In this document: piece after piece, positions 7,590 through 15,943 of the stretch
Layout of the letters: each line of letters starts with the position of its first letter
Numbering within the stretch: the stretch's first letter is position 1
NCBI GenBank assembly: GCA_934675625.1
Contig: CAKURH010000046.1
Location: 1 to 29,378, forward strand
DNA from: an uncultured Kiritimatiellota bacterium
GTDB lineage: Bacteria > Verrucomicrobiota > Kiritimatiellia > RFP12 > UBA1067
DNA: 29,378 nucleotides
Direction: 5' to 3'
Notes under the pieces: generated by a model
Told to the model about the DNA's origin: nothing
What the model saw: only the letters and a program-made list of their open reading frames with translations
Database searches by the model: none
Program-made: the position numbers and the translations under genes

Positions 7590-8133
7590 ATATTTCCGCC
7601 GTCTGCGCGACAGGCGGGCGTCTCTTTGGCCCATCGGTCCGACAAATCGCCCGAACCGTCGCTCCGAGAATCGCACCTGTCGCCACACGTCAGTCAATCG
7701 AACGTGACAAGGCATTCCCCTCGGCAAAATGCACTTCCGCAAGCGAGAACACCGAGGCGACAGGCGATCCCTGTGATCCTCTCGTGCGACTGTCGGCTCC
7801 TCCGGGCCAAATACGGCGTGCGCCGCCGCTTCGCAAGGATCTGCGAACACTACAGCTCTGCGTGAAACAGGCGCTGAGGGGAACGCCGCGAGCAAGGCGA
7901 GCGCGGCGAGCGGAGGGCAGAGCCGCGAAGAGTTTTTCGCGGGCCGACGGGCCGGGCGACGCGCCGATTCGCCTCAATGGATTCGGGCGAGAGCAAAAGA
8001 CGCGCGCTCGGTTCACCTCGGCGATGGCCTGTCGGCGGGCGCCCGCGAAAAACCTCGGAGCGGTCTGCTGCCCGCAGCGAGCCGTTCTATCAGGCCCTCC
8101 TGTCGCGCAGGCGAACCCAGCGGTCCTTGCGCC
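7590..8133. other. Intergenic region without a recognisable gene; repeat remnants
   Basis: About 540 bp separate the divergent operon and regulator. Short ORFs exist on both strands but none has recognisable motifs or a ribosome site. The stretch around 7800-7870 holds a degenerate copy of the CTCTGCGTGAAAC element (7856-7868). The part at 7880-8130 is rich in GCG/CGC words and looks like decayed repeat material. Confidence 0.5.
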
Positions 8134-8162
8134 TTGAGGCGGCGGACGCTTTATGCTATACT
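8134..8162 (+). promoter_or_regulatory. Promoter of the XylR-like regulator
   Basis: TTGAGG (8134-8139), a 17-nt spacer and TATACT (8157-8162) with an extended TGC before it form a good sigma-70-type promoter. The ATG at 8171 follows only 8 nt after the -10 box with no Shine-Dalgarno, so a leaderless transcript is predicted. Confidence 0.7.
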
Positions 8163-8170
8163 CACGGCCC

Positions 8171-9382
8171 ATGAACCCCAAGAGAGCCCTTCGCGCGTCA
8201 GGCGGACAGCGACGTTTCCGCATCCTCGTCGCACTGCGCCTGTTCGAGACCGCCAGCCAGCAGAAGCTCGCGGGGCTGCTCTCCCACCTCGGCGCGCAGA
8301 ACGAATGGGACATCCAGCTTCTGCGCACGCAGGACGAGCTGTCCGTTGCGGCCCTTGAGGCCGCCGAGGCGCGCGGGCTGGACGGCGCCCTCGTCTCGAT
8401 CGCCCACGACGCCGCGATCTTCCGGCGCCTCGCCGCGCTCAGCTGCCCGCTGTGCGTCCTGGGGCTGGATCCCCCCGAACTCCGAAGCCGCAAGAAGAAC
8501 CTCGTCGTCATCCATGACAACCCGTCCGACATCGCGCGCAAGGCGCTCCGGCACTTCTCGGAGGCCGGACGGTTCGCCTCGTTCGCCTTCGTCCACAACC
8601 GTTCGCGCATCGGGTGGTCCACCCTGCGCGAACAGGCCTTCGCGAAGCGGACGCCGCACACGATCCACGTCCTGCCGCCGACCGAGACAACCGACGACCA
8701 TCGGAAAATCGTCGCCTTTCTCGCGCAGCTCGAACGCCCTGCGGCCGTCCTCGCCGCGAACGACGCCCGCGCGGCGGACGTCCTTGCGGCAGCGGAAGAG
8801 CTGAAGTTCAAGGTTCCCCAAGACCTCTCGGTGCTCGGCGTCGACAACGACCCCTTCGTCTGCACGAGCGTCCGTCCGAACATCTCCTCCATCGAGCCGG
8901 ACTTCTTCGCCGAGGGTCAGGCGGCCGCCCGCTTCCTCGACAAGATGATGCGCGCGCGCACGCCGCTCTCGACGCGCCATGTCGAAATCGACGTCAAGCG
9001 CGTCATTCCGCGCGCATCGACCGCACGGCTTCTCTCCGCTCAGGCGCTAATCGACCGCGCGCGGGAGTTCGTCAACGCCCATGCGACACGGGGCATTACG
9101 CCACAGGACGTCGCACGTCATCTCCACGTCTCGCGGCAGCTGCTCGACCTGCGGTTTCACGAGTCCGGCAAGGGCACGGTCGGCGCGCTCATCACCCGGC
9201 GGAAGCTGGACGAAGTCAAGCGGTTGCTTGTCCAGACGACGGCCTCCATCGCACAGGTCACGGAACTCTGCGGCTTCACGAACGAGAACGCCCTGAAGAA
9301 CCTCTTCAAGCGCACGACCGGCTTGTCCATGCGCGACTGGCGCGCCCTGCACAGCAAATTGGGGACAGCCCCCGCCGAATAG
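8171..9382 (+). CDS. XylR-like regulator: PBP-type sensor plus AraC DNA-binding domain
   Basis: This 403-aa regulator has an N-terminal LacI/periplasmic-binding-protein-like ligand domain (residues ~15-280, with ALVSIAHDAA, LAANDARAADVL and VLGVDNDPFVCTSVRP). A C-terminal AraC-type double helix-turn-helix follows (residues ~290-390, with QDVARHLHVSRQLLDLRF and IAQVTELCGFTNENALKNLFKR). This architecture is that of xylose regulator XylR, which binds a sugar and activates xylose genes. I start at 8171 rather than the in-frame ATG at 8153, because that codon lies within the promoter (TATACT at 8157). It is divergent from the GH10/MFS operon, its likely target. The last few residues (LGTAPAE) come from a GGGGACAG repeat overlapping the stop. 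Confidence 0.88.
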   Translation: MNPKRALRASGGQRRFRILVALRLFETASQQKLAGLLSHLGAQNEWDIQLLRTQDELSVAALEAAEARGLDGALVSIAHDAAIFRRLAALSCPLCVLGLDPPELRSRKKNLVVIHDNPSDIARKALRHFSEAGRFASFAFVHNRSRIGWSTLREQAFAKRTPHTIHVLPPTETTDDHRKIVAFLAQLERPAAVLAANDARAADVLAAAEELKFKVPQDLSVLGVDNDPFVCTSVRPNISSIEPDFFAEGQAAARFLDKMMRARTPLSTRHVEIDVKRVIPRASTARLLSAQALIDRAREFVNAHATRGITPQDVARHLHVSRQLLDLRFHESGKGTVGALITRRKLDEVKRLLVQTTASIAQVTELCGFTNENALKNLFKRTTGLSMRDWRALHSKLGTAPAE

Positions 9383-9395
9383 AGGGCCTGTCCCC
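9362..9395. repeat. REP-like inverted repeat GGGGACAG...CTGTCCCC
   Basis: The arms GGGGACAGCCC and GGGCCTGTCCCC flank a short AT-containing loop at the stop of the XylR-like gene. It could work as a bidirectional terminator between two convergent genes, but there is no T-run. Similar GGGGACAG/CTGTCCCC words occur at about 5286-5298 and 14534-14546. Confidence 0.5.
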
Positions 9396-9430
9396 ATGAT
9401 CAAGCGACAAAATCTCCGCCGACTTCCGTC

Positions 9431-9456
9431 AACCCTACCACTCAAACCCTACCACT
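9431..9456. repeat. Tandem 12-mer AACCCTACCACT
   Basis: Two exact copies of AACCCTACCACT (9431-9442, 9445-9456) with a 14-nt period lie in the gap between the convergent regulator and GH78-like genes. With the nearby GGGGACAG element they probably form one non-coding repeat unit. No gene is seen in 9383-9480. Confidence 0.5.
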
Positions 9457-9480
9457 GGGGTCTGGCCCTCGGTCGTGCAG

Positions 9481-11997
9481 TCAGTCGCCGACGACGTTCA
9501 CGCCGCCCGTGAGCGGCGTTTCGGCGCCCTGCCAGGCGAACGTGCCCGGAAGCCCCTCCGGCAACGTCACCGTGCCGGACACCGCCTCGCCGTCGAAGCG
9601 CAGGTCGACCCGCACGAGCCCCCTCGGCGACGGCACGCCCGCCTCGATCCGCTTCAGCCCGCCCGGCTGCGGCGCGACGCGCACGCGCGCGAACCCCGAC
9701 GCGTCGGGCCGGACGCCCGCGACGCCCGTCAGCAGGTGGTACGCCGGGTGCGAGCCCCAGGCGTGGCAGTCGCTGCGCGCGTCGCCCGGCCCCTCCAGCG
9801 GCGTCTTCAGGCCCTGCGCCGCCATGCCTCGCCAAAGGTCGAGCCGCTTCAGGAGGACGTCCGTCCGCCCGCCGCGCACGAGCGCGCCGAAGAGATAGTG
9901 CGAGAACGAGACGGTGCAGCGCGCGAGGTCCGGCGCCGTGACGAGCCCCTCCAGCGCGCGGGCCGCGCGCGGCGCGTCCAGCGCATCCGCGAGGAGCGCG
10001 AGGCTCTGCGCGTGCTCGGAGAACGCGTCCCGCGCGGGCGTGTCGGCGAGCATCCCGCGCGCCTCGCTCCAGAACGTCCGAGCGATCGCCGCCGCGAGGG
10101 CGTCCGCACGACGTTCCCAGCGCGCGGCAAGCTCCGCCTCGCCGAGCGCCGTCTCGGCCGCGACCGCCTGCCGCAGCGCGAGGAGGCAGAGGAGGCTGTG
10201 GACGGACGAGCCCGCGCCGCCCGGTTCGCCGCCCGGCGGCACGCCGGCCTTCCACGCGGGCACCCAGTCGACGAAGTTCCACCCCGGCAGGCCGCGCACG
10301 AGGCCGTCCGCGCCGACGGCCTCCTCGACGGCGAAGAGCCAGCGGCGCACGGCCGGCATCCGCGCGCGCAGCCACGGCGCATTGCCGTGCCACCGCGCGT
10401 AGTCGCCGAGCATCATCGCCCAGTAGAGCGAGAACGTCGAGGACTCCTGCAGCCACGTCGTCGGGTAGTTCATCGAGACCGCGCCGCTGTCGCGCTGCGA
10501 GACCTCGAAGAGGCGGAACGACTGCCGCATCAGCCGGTCGTCGGACGTCAGGGCGTCCGTGACGAGCATCTGGATGCGCGTGTCGCCGCCGTACATCTGC
10601 TGCTCGTAGTACGGGCAGTCGAAGTGCATCTCGTGCGCGCACATCTGGAGCCCACGCACGCAGAGCCGCCAGACGTCCGCGACCGTCGGGTCGTCGCACC
10701 GGAAGTAGCCCTCCGGCTCCAGCGGGTAGCGCGTCTCCGTCAGGGACAGCGCGTCGAGCGTCAGCGGCGCGTCCGCCGTCTCGACCTCCAGCTGGCACCA
10801 GCGGCCGCACCGCCACCACGGCACCGTGAAGCGCGCGCCCGCGCGGCCGTCGGGGCGGAAGACGTCCGTGACGCCGTAGAAGTACTTGTCCGACCATTTC
10901 GCGCGGCTCGTCGGCCCCTTGCGCTCCTTGCCCTCGACGACGGTGCGCCAGTCGAAGGCGTCGCCCGTGTAGAGGGACTCCGCCCAGCCCCAGGCGAGGC
11001 GCGCGCCCGCGCCGCCCGAGACGGCGAGCTCCGGGTAGGCGCAGAAGTAGTCGCCGAGATCCCAGAGGAGGCGCAGCCGCGTGCGCGGCGGCACCGTCAG
11101 CGGACACCCCTCGCGCAGAAGCGCGTCCGCGCGCGGCACGGCGGGATGCGCGGCGGCGGACGCGCGATACCAGCCGTTCGAGCAGACGTCGCGTGCGACC
11201 GCCGACCAGACGCCGTTCGTGTCGAACGCCTGCCCGTCGGCGGCCACGAAGGCGCCGGGGCGGACGGGTCGCGCGAGCTGCGCGGGGAGCTGCGAGGGGT
11301 AGAGGAGCCAACCGGGGACGCGCCGCGAGCGCGCGGCGTTCGCGACGACTGGCCCGCGCACGACGATCGGGCGCTCCCACCGCACCGGCTCCTCCGCAAG
11401 GAGGCCCGCCCCCACGACCTCGCATTGCGCGCCGACGGGCCCCGTCGGGTACTTGTCGCGCGTCATCCGCGTGCCGACGAGCCGCCCGACCTCCCACGCG
11501 GCCCGGCCCGTCGTCAGCGCGGCGTCGTAGGCGCCCTCGGCGGCAAGCGCGAAGCCGAGCCGCCACGAGAGCTGCGCGTTCGGGGCCTGCCCGGGGTTCA
11601 GCTTCCAGACGACGGCCTCGAGGACGTGCCGCCCCGGCGCGAGGCCCGCCTCGTAGCTCTGGAAGAACCACATCTTCGGGTCGCCCCGGTCCGGCCCGCG
11701 CGCGACGACCTCGCCGTCGAGGAGCAGGACGAAGCGCTCGTCCGCCGAGACGTGGAAGCGGAGCGGCGCCGTCCCGTCCGCCTCGAACGCGCGGCGGAAG
11801 CGCAGGAACAGCCCGCCCGGCGGGACGGATGCGTCCGCCGGCGCGAGCCACGCGGCGCGGTCGATCGGCGAGAGCGGCTCGACGCCCGTGTTGCCGCGCG
11901 ACAGCCGCTCCGGCAGGATGACGCGGCGGACGTCCGCGCCGGCGGCGGCGAGGGCGGAAAGGAGTGCCAAGGACAGGAACGCGACAGGTGTTTTCAT
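9481..11997 (-). CDS. Secreted GH78-like alpha-L-rhamnosidase
   Basis: This 838-aa protein has a signal peptide (MKTPVAFLSLALLSALAAA). N-terminal beta-sandwich domains (to ~residue 420) are followed by an (alpha/alpha)6 barrel. The barrel has HFDCPYYEQQMYGGDTRIQM near residue 455, which matches the GH78 DCPxxE...GD region carrying the acidic catalytic residues. WNFVDWVPAW and, near residue 745, DCHAWGSHPAYHLL are also present, with a final beta-domain. GH78 enzymes release L-rhamnose from pectin (rhamnogalacturonan) or glycosides by inversion. The start ATG overlaps the stop of the upstream beta-helix gene (ATGA), which implies translational coupling. The gene is visibly richer in G/C third positions than its upstream neighbour. 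A distant relative of GH78 with another substrate is possible. Confidence 0.85.
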   Translation of the reverse strand: MKTPVAFLSLALLSALAAAGADVRRVILPERLSRGNTGVEPLSPIDRAAWLAPADASVPPGGLFLRFRRAFEADGTAPLRFHVSADERFVLLLDGEVVARGPDRGDPKMWFFQSYEAGLAPGRHVLEAVVWKLNPGQAPNAQLSWRLGFALAAEGAYDAALTTGRAAWEVGRLVGTRMTRDKYPTGPVGAQCEVVGAGLLAEEPVRWERPIVVRGPVVANAARSRRVPGWLLYPSQLPAQLARPVRPGAFVAADGQAFDTNGVWSAVARDVCSNGWYRASAAAHPAVPRADALLREGCPLTVPPRTRLRLLWDLGDYFCAYPELAVSGGAGARLAWGWAESLYTGDAFDWRTVVEGKERKGPTSRAKWSDKYFYGVTDVFRPDGRAGARFTVPWWRCGRWCQLEVETADAPLTLDALSLTETRYPLEPEGYFRCDDPTVADVWRLCVRGLQMCAHEMHFDCPYYEQQMYGGDTRIQMLVTDALTSDDRLMRQSFRLFEVSQRDSGAVSMNYPTTWLQESSTFSLYWAMMLGDYARWHGNAPWLRARMPAVRRWLFAVEEAVGADGLVRGLPGWNFVDWVPAWKAGVPPGGEPGGAGSSVHSLLCLLALRQAVAAETALGEAELAARWERRADALAAAIARTFWSEARGMLADTPARDAFSEHAQSLALLADALDAPRAARALEGLVTAPDLARCTVSFSHYLFGALVRGGRTDVLLKRLDLWRGMAAQGLKTPLEGPGDARSDCHAWGSHPAYHLLTGVAGVRPDASGFARVRVAPQPGGLKRIEAGVPSPRGLVRVDLRFDGEAVSGTVTLPEGLPGTFAWQGAETPLTGGVNVVGD

Positions 11998-14036
11998 AGC
12001 TTCTCGGATTGCTTGTCAGGGATTGAAACGAGGTCATCTTGAACGGCCGCATCGTCTCCGACGTTGTCGTCGATGTAGGGCGTTTCGACATCTTCAAACC
12101 GGCAGCCTTCCACCGTCAGGCCGCGAATCGGCGCCGTGAGGAACTTGCCGCCGATTCCCCGGATGCACCGCCCCTCGATGCCGACAAGGCAGCGCCGGAA
12201 GGTGCAGTTCCTGACCCAGACGTTGTACGGGGCCGGCCCCTCCATGTTGCCCAGCGACGAGAGCGAGATGCCGCGATTCATGTATTCGTAGGTCACGTCC
12301 TCGAAGAGCGCGTTCGGACAGGCGCAGACCGCCCCCGAACCGCGCAGCGACGAAAAGCGCGTCCTGTACACGACATGACCCACGCCGAACATGTAGGGAC
12401 GGTAGAGAACATCCGGCTCGCGCGCCCCGTCAACCTTGCCGTCCGCCACCGCCTGAAGGAACCGCTCTTCGCCCGTCGGCTGCGGCTTGGCGATGGACGC
12501 AATCGTGCGGATGCCCTCCGGCAAGGCATCCTCGAACTGCGTCTCGTGCGGCAGGCCACGCGGCGACAGGGCGCCGCCCGCCCGCTTGACGCGGCCCAGG
12601 TAAAGGAACTGGCCCGTCTGCGCGCTCACGACCTGCATCGGATCGCCGACCGCGTAATTGCACGGCAGCCAGTCGGAGACGGCCGTGTCGCCGCGCTCGA
12701 TCCGTCGGATGCGCCGTCCGAGCGAATAGCAGTTCCCGCCATCGTCGTTCAGGTGGTCGAACGAGCTCTCGCCGATGAACGTGCCGCGATGGTTCATGAT
12801 GGCGTCTGCGCCCGACGCGGCGAGCAGCCCCGGAAACGGGAAGACCCGCACACGCCACGCCGACGAATACGCCGCTTCCGAGCAGAAGCCGACGGCGCTG
12901 CCACGCCCGTTCCGCACCCAGACGTTGACGACATTGCACATGTAGGCCCCGCGCGCCGTCTCGACATTCGAGCAGAAGGCCTTCCGCAACGGAATGACGA
13001 CCTGCCAGCCCGGCTCCAGCCGCGTGCGCGGACGCCTGTAGTTGTAGTGATCCCGGATGAGCGCAATCCTGAACCGTCCGTCCCCCAGGTCTTCCGCGCG
13101 GCGGTCATAGAACATCGACAGCCAGCTGTCGACAATCTCGTTTCCATCCGGGCCAAAGATGCCGAGGCAGAACTGGAACCGGCCACCCCGCACGAAACGC
13201 GGATCATCCGGGCGCACCGTGCCGGGGTGCTGACGGACGACGGCAACGCCCTCCGCCTTGTCAAACGACTCGACGACGCCCTGAAAGAACGGCGTCTCCG
13301 TCGAGGCGACCTCAAGATCCGCTACCGTGACGTTCGCGCCGCCCCAGACGCACACGCCGCCCCGCTCCGTGTTGTCGAACCGAAGACGCGTCTTCTCCGG
13401 CGAGACGCCGCGCAGGACAACGTTCGTGAGATTCCGCAGCTCGACGTGGAAGCGATCTTCCGCTGCATTGAAATGGAATTCCCCTTCGGGAATCTCGATG
13501 ACGACGGGCGCGCCGCCGCAGGTCGCCGCCGCCGCAATCGCCGCGTCAAACGCCGGAATGTTGTCCGTCTTTCCGTCGCCCCGTGCGCCATAGTCCGCGA
13601 CACGAATCACCTTCGGGCTGACGCCGGGCGCCAGCGGATAGGCTTTCCAATAGCGCAGCTCGTCATCGAAGAGGTCGCAGAAGCGCCGCAGGTCCTCCGT
13701 CGCGAGGAACGCGAACGCCAAGCCGTCCGTGTTGCCGCGCGCCCATTCGCGCTGCGCAAAGCCAAACAGGCGGCCGGCGATTTCCATCCGCTTCACGGTG
13801 CGGACATGCTGAAACGCCTGCGGCGGGATCTCCGCCTTGACACGCCGCCATTGTGCGCCCATGCGGGCCTTGAGCGCCGCCAGCCGCGCGGGCGTCTCCC
13901 GCTGAATCTCCGCGCGCAAGGCGGGTGAAAGCGCCGTCTCGCGGTAGACGGGCAACGCGGGCCTGAACGCGGCCGGCGATTCGAGAGAACAGCCGACCGC
14001 CAGACCTGCCAGACAGATTGAATGCCACAACGCCAT
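11994..14036 (-). CDS. Exported pectate-lyase-3-type parallel beta-helix protein
   Basis: This 680-aa protein has a hydrophobic N-terminus ending in LAVGC, a weak lipobox or signal peptide. A mostly helical region (residues ~25-130) precedes the typical entry to the Pfam Pectate_lyase_3/GH28-like fold (VIRVADYGARGDGKTDNIPAF, about residue 145). Many beta-helix turns follow (VVLRGVSPEKTRLRF, NVWVRNGRGSAVGF, NVWVRNCTFRRC). Such proteins include pectin lyases and polygalacturonase-like enzymes; the catalytic residues cannot be assigned by eye. I use the ATG at 14036, preceded by a strong GGGAGGAG, instead of the ATG 11 codons upstream. It lies 14 nt after the LamG gene and overlaps GH78, all in one operon. 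Together with rhamnosidase this suggests rhamnogalacturonan degradation. Confidence 0.8.
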   Translation of the reverse strand: MALWHSICLAGLAVGCSLESPAAFRPALPVYRETALSPALRAEIQRETPARLAALKARMGAQWRRVKAEIPPQAFQHVRTVKRMEIAGRLFGFAQREWARGNTDGLAFAFLATEDLRRFCDLFDDELRYWKAYPLAPGVSPKVIRVADYGARGDGKTDNIPAFDAAIAAAATCGGAPVVIEIPEGEFHFNAAEDRFHVELRNLTNVVLRGVSPEKTRLRFDNTERGGVCVWGGANVTVADLEVASTETPFFQGVVESFDKAEGVAVVRQHPGTVRPDDPRFVRGGRFQFCLGIFGPDGNEIVDSWLSMFYDRRAEDLGDGRFRIALIRDHYNYRRPRTRLEPGWQVVIPLRKAFCSNVETARGAYMCNVVNVWVRNGRGSAVGFCSEAAYSSAWRVRVFPFPGLLAASGADAIMNHRGTFIGESSFDHLNDDGGNCYSLGRRIRRIERGDTAVSDWLPCNYAVGDPMQVVSAQTGQFLYLGRVKRAGGALSPRGLPHETQFEDALPEGIRTIASIAKPQPTGEERFLQAVADGKVDGAREPDVLYRPYMFGVGHVVYRTRFSSLRGSGAVCACPNALFEDVTYEYMNRGISLSSLGNMEGPAPYNVWVRNCTFRRCLVGIEGRCIRGIGGKFLTAPIRGLTVEGCRFEDVETPYIDDNVGDDAAVQDDLVSIPDKQSEKL

Positions 14037-14050
14037 ACTGTCTCCTCCCG

Positions 14051-15870
14051 TCAGCGGATGACGATGCAAATGCCCTTCTGCCTCTTGCCGACGCGCATCT
14101 GCACATAGTCAAAGCTGAAGAAGCCCTCGGCGCCGTTCGGATCGCCCTCGTTGGCGAAGTAAAGCTCGTTCTCGCCCGCCTTCAGCAGGTTCCGGGGAAC
14201 TTTGAACGAACGGTTCTGCCAACCGCCGGAGATCCGCTCCTCCGCGTAGGCCTGGACGCCGTTGACATACGCCACGAACTTGACGTTTTCGCGCGCCTGC
14301 TCAAAGACGCTGCTGAACGCGACCTCGTACTTGTGGAAACCCGCCACGGATTCCGGGACATCGAACTTCAGGCGCATGCCGGAGCCTTGCTGGGCCTTGT
14401 TCCTGAAATGCCCGAAGTCCCCGTCCGGCACATAGTAATCGACCGGCGTCTTGTCGATGCTTCCGTTTTCCCACTGGTTGCCCGAAACCGTGCCTTCCTG
14501 CCACGAGCCGCCGACCGCCAGCGCGTCTGTCCGCAAGGGGCCTGTCCCCGCGTCCACGCGCGTCAGCGTCAGCGTCGTCGTCTCGCCGGCGACAAAATGC
14601 GCGCCGGGAATCAGGAACACCGTCCACCGATCCGGTTCGGCCGCCAAGACGCCCACGGACGTTCCGTTGGCCGTGAGCTCCAGCAGCCCGGACGCCGAAT
14701 CGGAGGCGCCTCGCCACCGCAACAGCTGCGGCAACCCGTCAAACCGCGTCGGGACGACAAAGGCGACGCTTTTGGACGCACCCGCCGGAATGTCGCCGCC
14801 GAAAGCGCCCCAGCCCGCATCGGCGTCGAGCGCCCCTTCGGCGACAGGCTCCGCGCCCTCGAACTCGGATGCCGAACCGTCGGCCACACCGGCACGGACG
14901 AGATCCTCGTTCGGCCACGCGAGCACGCGCTTGACCTCATCCGCCGACAAGGCCCTGTTCCAGACGGCGAACTGGTTGACCTGTCCGCGAAAGGCGCTGA
15001 AACAGGCGGCCGAATCGACATAATATCCCCACTTCTCAACTTTTGACTCATTGCCAATGACAAAGCTACCGGTCGGGCAGGGACGATAAAGGACATCCCT
15101 GCTTGTGAGGGACTTGGCGACGAAGCTGCCACCCTCCTGCATGAGCGAGAGGTCGACCGTGCCGCCATCATTGAAGACGAAGACCACGTCCGTCCACTTG
15201 TTCGACTCGATCTGCACGGCGTTCGCGCTCACGCCGCTCAGGAAAGGCGTGCTGCCAATCCAGCAGACGAACTTGCCGTCGTTCTGGACGCTCCACTTGA
15301 ACCCGTGGCCCTCCGACGACGCACCGTCGCTCGCGGCATTGACAAGCCATTGCTGGCTCGTCTTGGGGGAGATGCAATCGCCCGCCCACTTGAACCGCAG
15401 ATGGAACGACCAGCTGCAGGACGTGATTCGGCTCGCCGTCTCCGACAGCACGATCGTGTTCGGCATCGAACCGTTGTTCGCCTCGCGCACACGCTGCCGA
15501 AAGCCGTAGTTGCGCGCACCGGGAACCGTGCGTCTCGTATAGGGAACCGTCACGGTGTCATTTGTCCAGCAGAAGTCGCCGGCCGTTTCCGAAACCGTCC
15601 CGTCCAGCCAACCATACGGCCGGATGGCTTCCGAAAAGACCGGCGACCGCGCATCAACGACTTCCGTCGCCTGAATGATCCCGTCGCCATTGGCGTCACT
15701 GTCGCCACGCAGCCAGACAACCACGCCGTCATGAATGTCTTCGCTGCCCACGGCGCCCAGCGTCAGCGCCACGGATACCGCTCCGGCGAGGAGACCGTTC
15801 CAGGGGAATTTGCCCCCCCCCCCCCCCCTAAAGTGGATGAATTCATACGGAAACGATCTGTTTTCATCAT
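14051..15870 (-). CDS. Exported LamG-type protein gene with a 16-nt homopolymer frameshift
   Basis: The body (14051 to ~15812) encodes a concanavalin/LamG-like domain (residues ~10-275 of the downstream frame; WSFHLRFKWAGD, AVWNRALSADEVKRVLAW) and C-terminal beta-sandwich modules ending QKGICIVIR. The body alone lacks a proper start. Upstream, ATGATG at 15870 with GGAGGT 7 nt before it begins MMKTDRFRMNSSTL and then enters 16 G (15813-15828). With 17 or 14 G the frame would continue into KFPWNGLLAGAVSVALTLG, a clear signal peptide core. With 16 it stops after ~35 codons. The gene is therefore either phase-OFF or hit by an error in a hard homopolymer. It lies between the GH39-like and beta-helix genes of one operon. 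A carbohydrate-binding surface role is inferred. Confidence 0.75.
15813..15828. repeat. Homopolymer C16 (G16 on the coding strand)
   Basis: Sixteen consecutive C lie between the start codon and signal peptide of the LamG gene. Tracts of this length slip during replication and are classic phase-variation sites. The present length leaves the gene out of frame. Confidence 0.85.
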
Positions 15871-15943
15871 GATCTGACCTCCAGGTTTCTTTTGTGCTTG
15901 TGGTTTTGTTTTGGGTTTGTGTGTGCCTTTTGGTTTAGGACAT
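15871..15943 (-). promoter_or_regulatory. A/C-rich leader and Shine-Dalgarno of the LamG gene
   Basis: The 73-nt gap between the GH39-like stop and the LamG ATG is almost free of G on the transcript over 15890-15940 (CCAAAAGG, CACACACAAACCC, AAAACAAAACC) and should be unstructured. It ends in GGAGGT 7 nt before the ATG. It may be a ribosome standby region or a translational enhancer. Confidence 0.45.

Noticed and set aside
7587..7895. 102-codon minus-strand ORF
   Set aside because: No ribosome site, no motif, and it lies over decayed repeat sequence.
9475..12042. 855-codon open frame on the plus strand
   Set aside because: Exactly antisense to the GH78-like gene; high G+C removes stops. The product is repetitive Arg/Ala/Pro-rich with no motifs.
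9449..12097. 882-codon minus-strand frame overlapping GH78
   Set aside because: Alternative frame of the same strand; Arg-rich low-complexity product, while the 838-aa frame has a signal peptide and family motifs.
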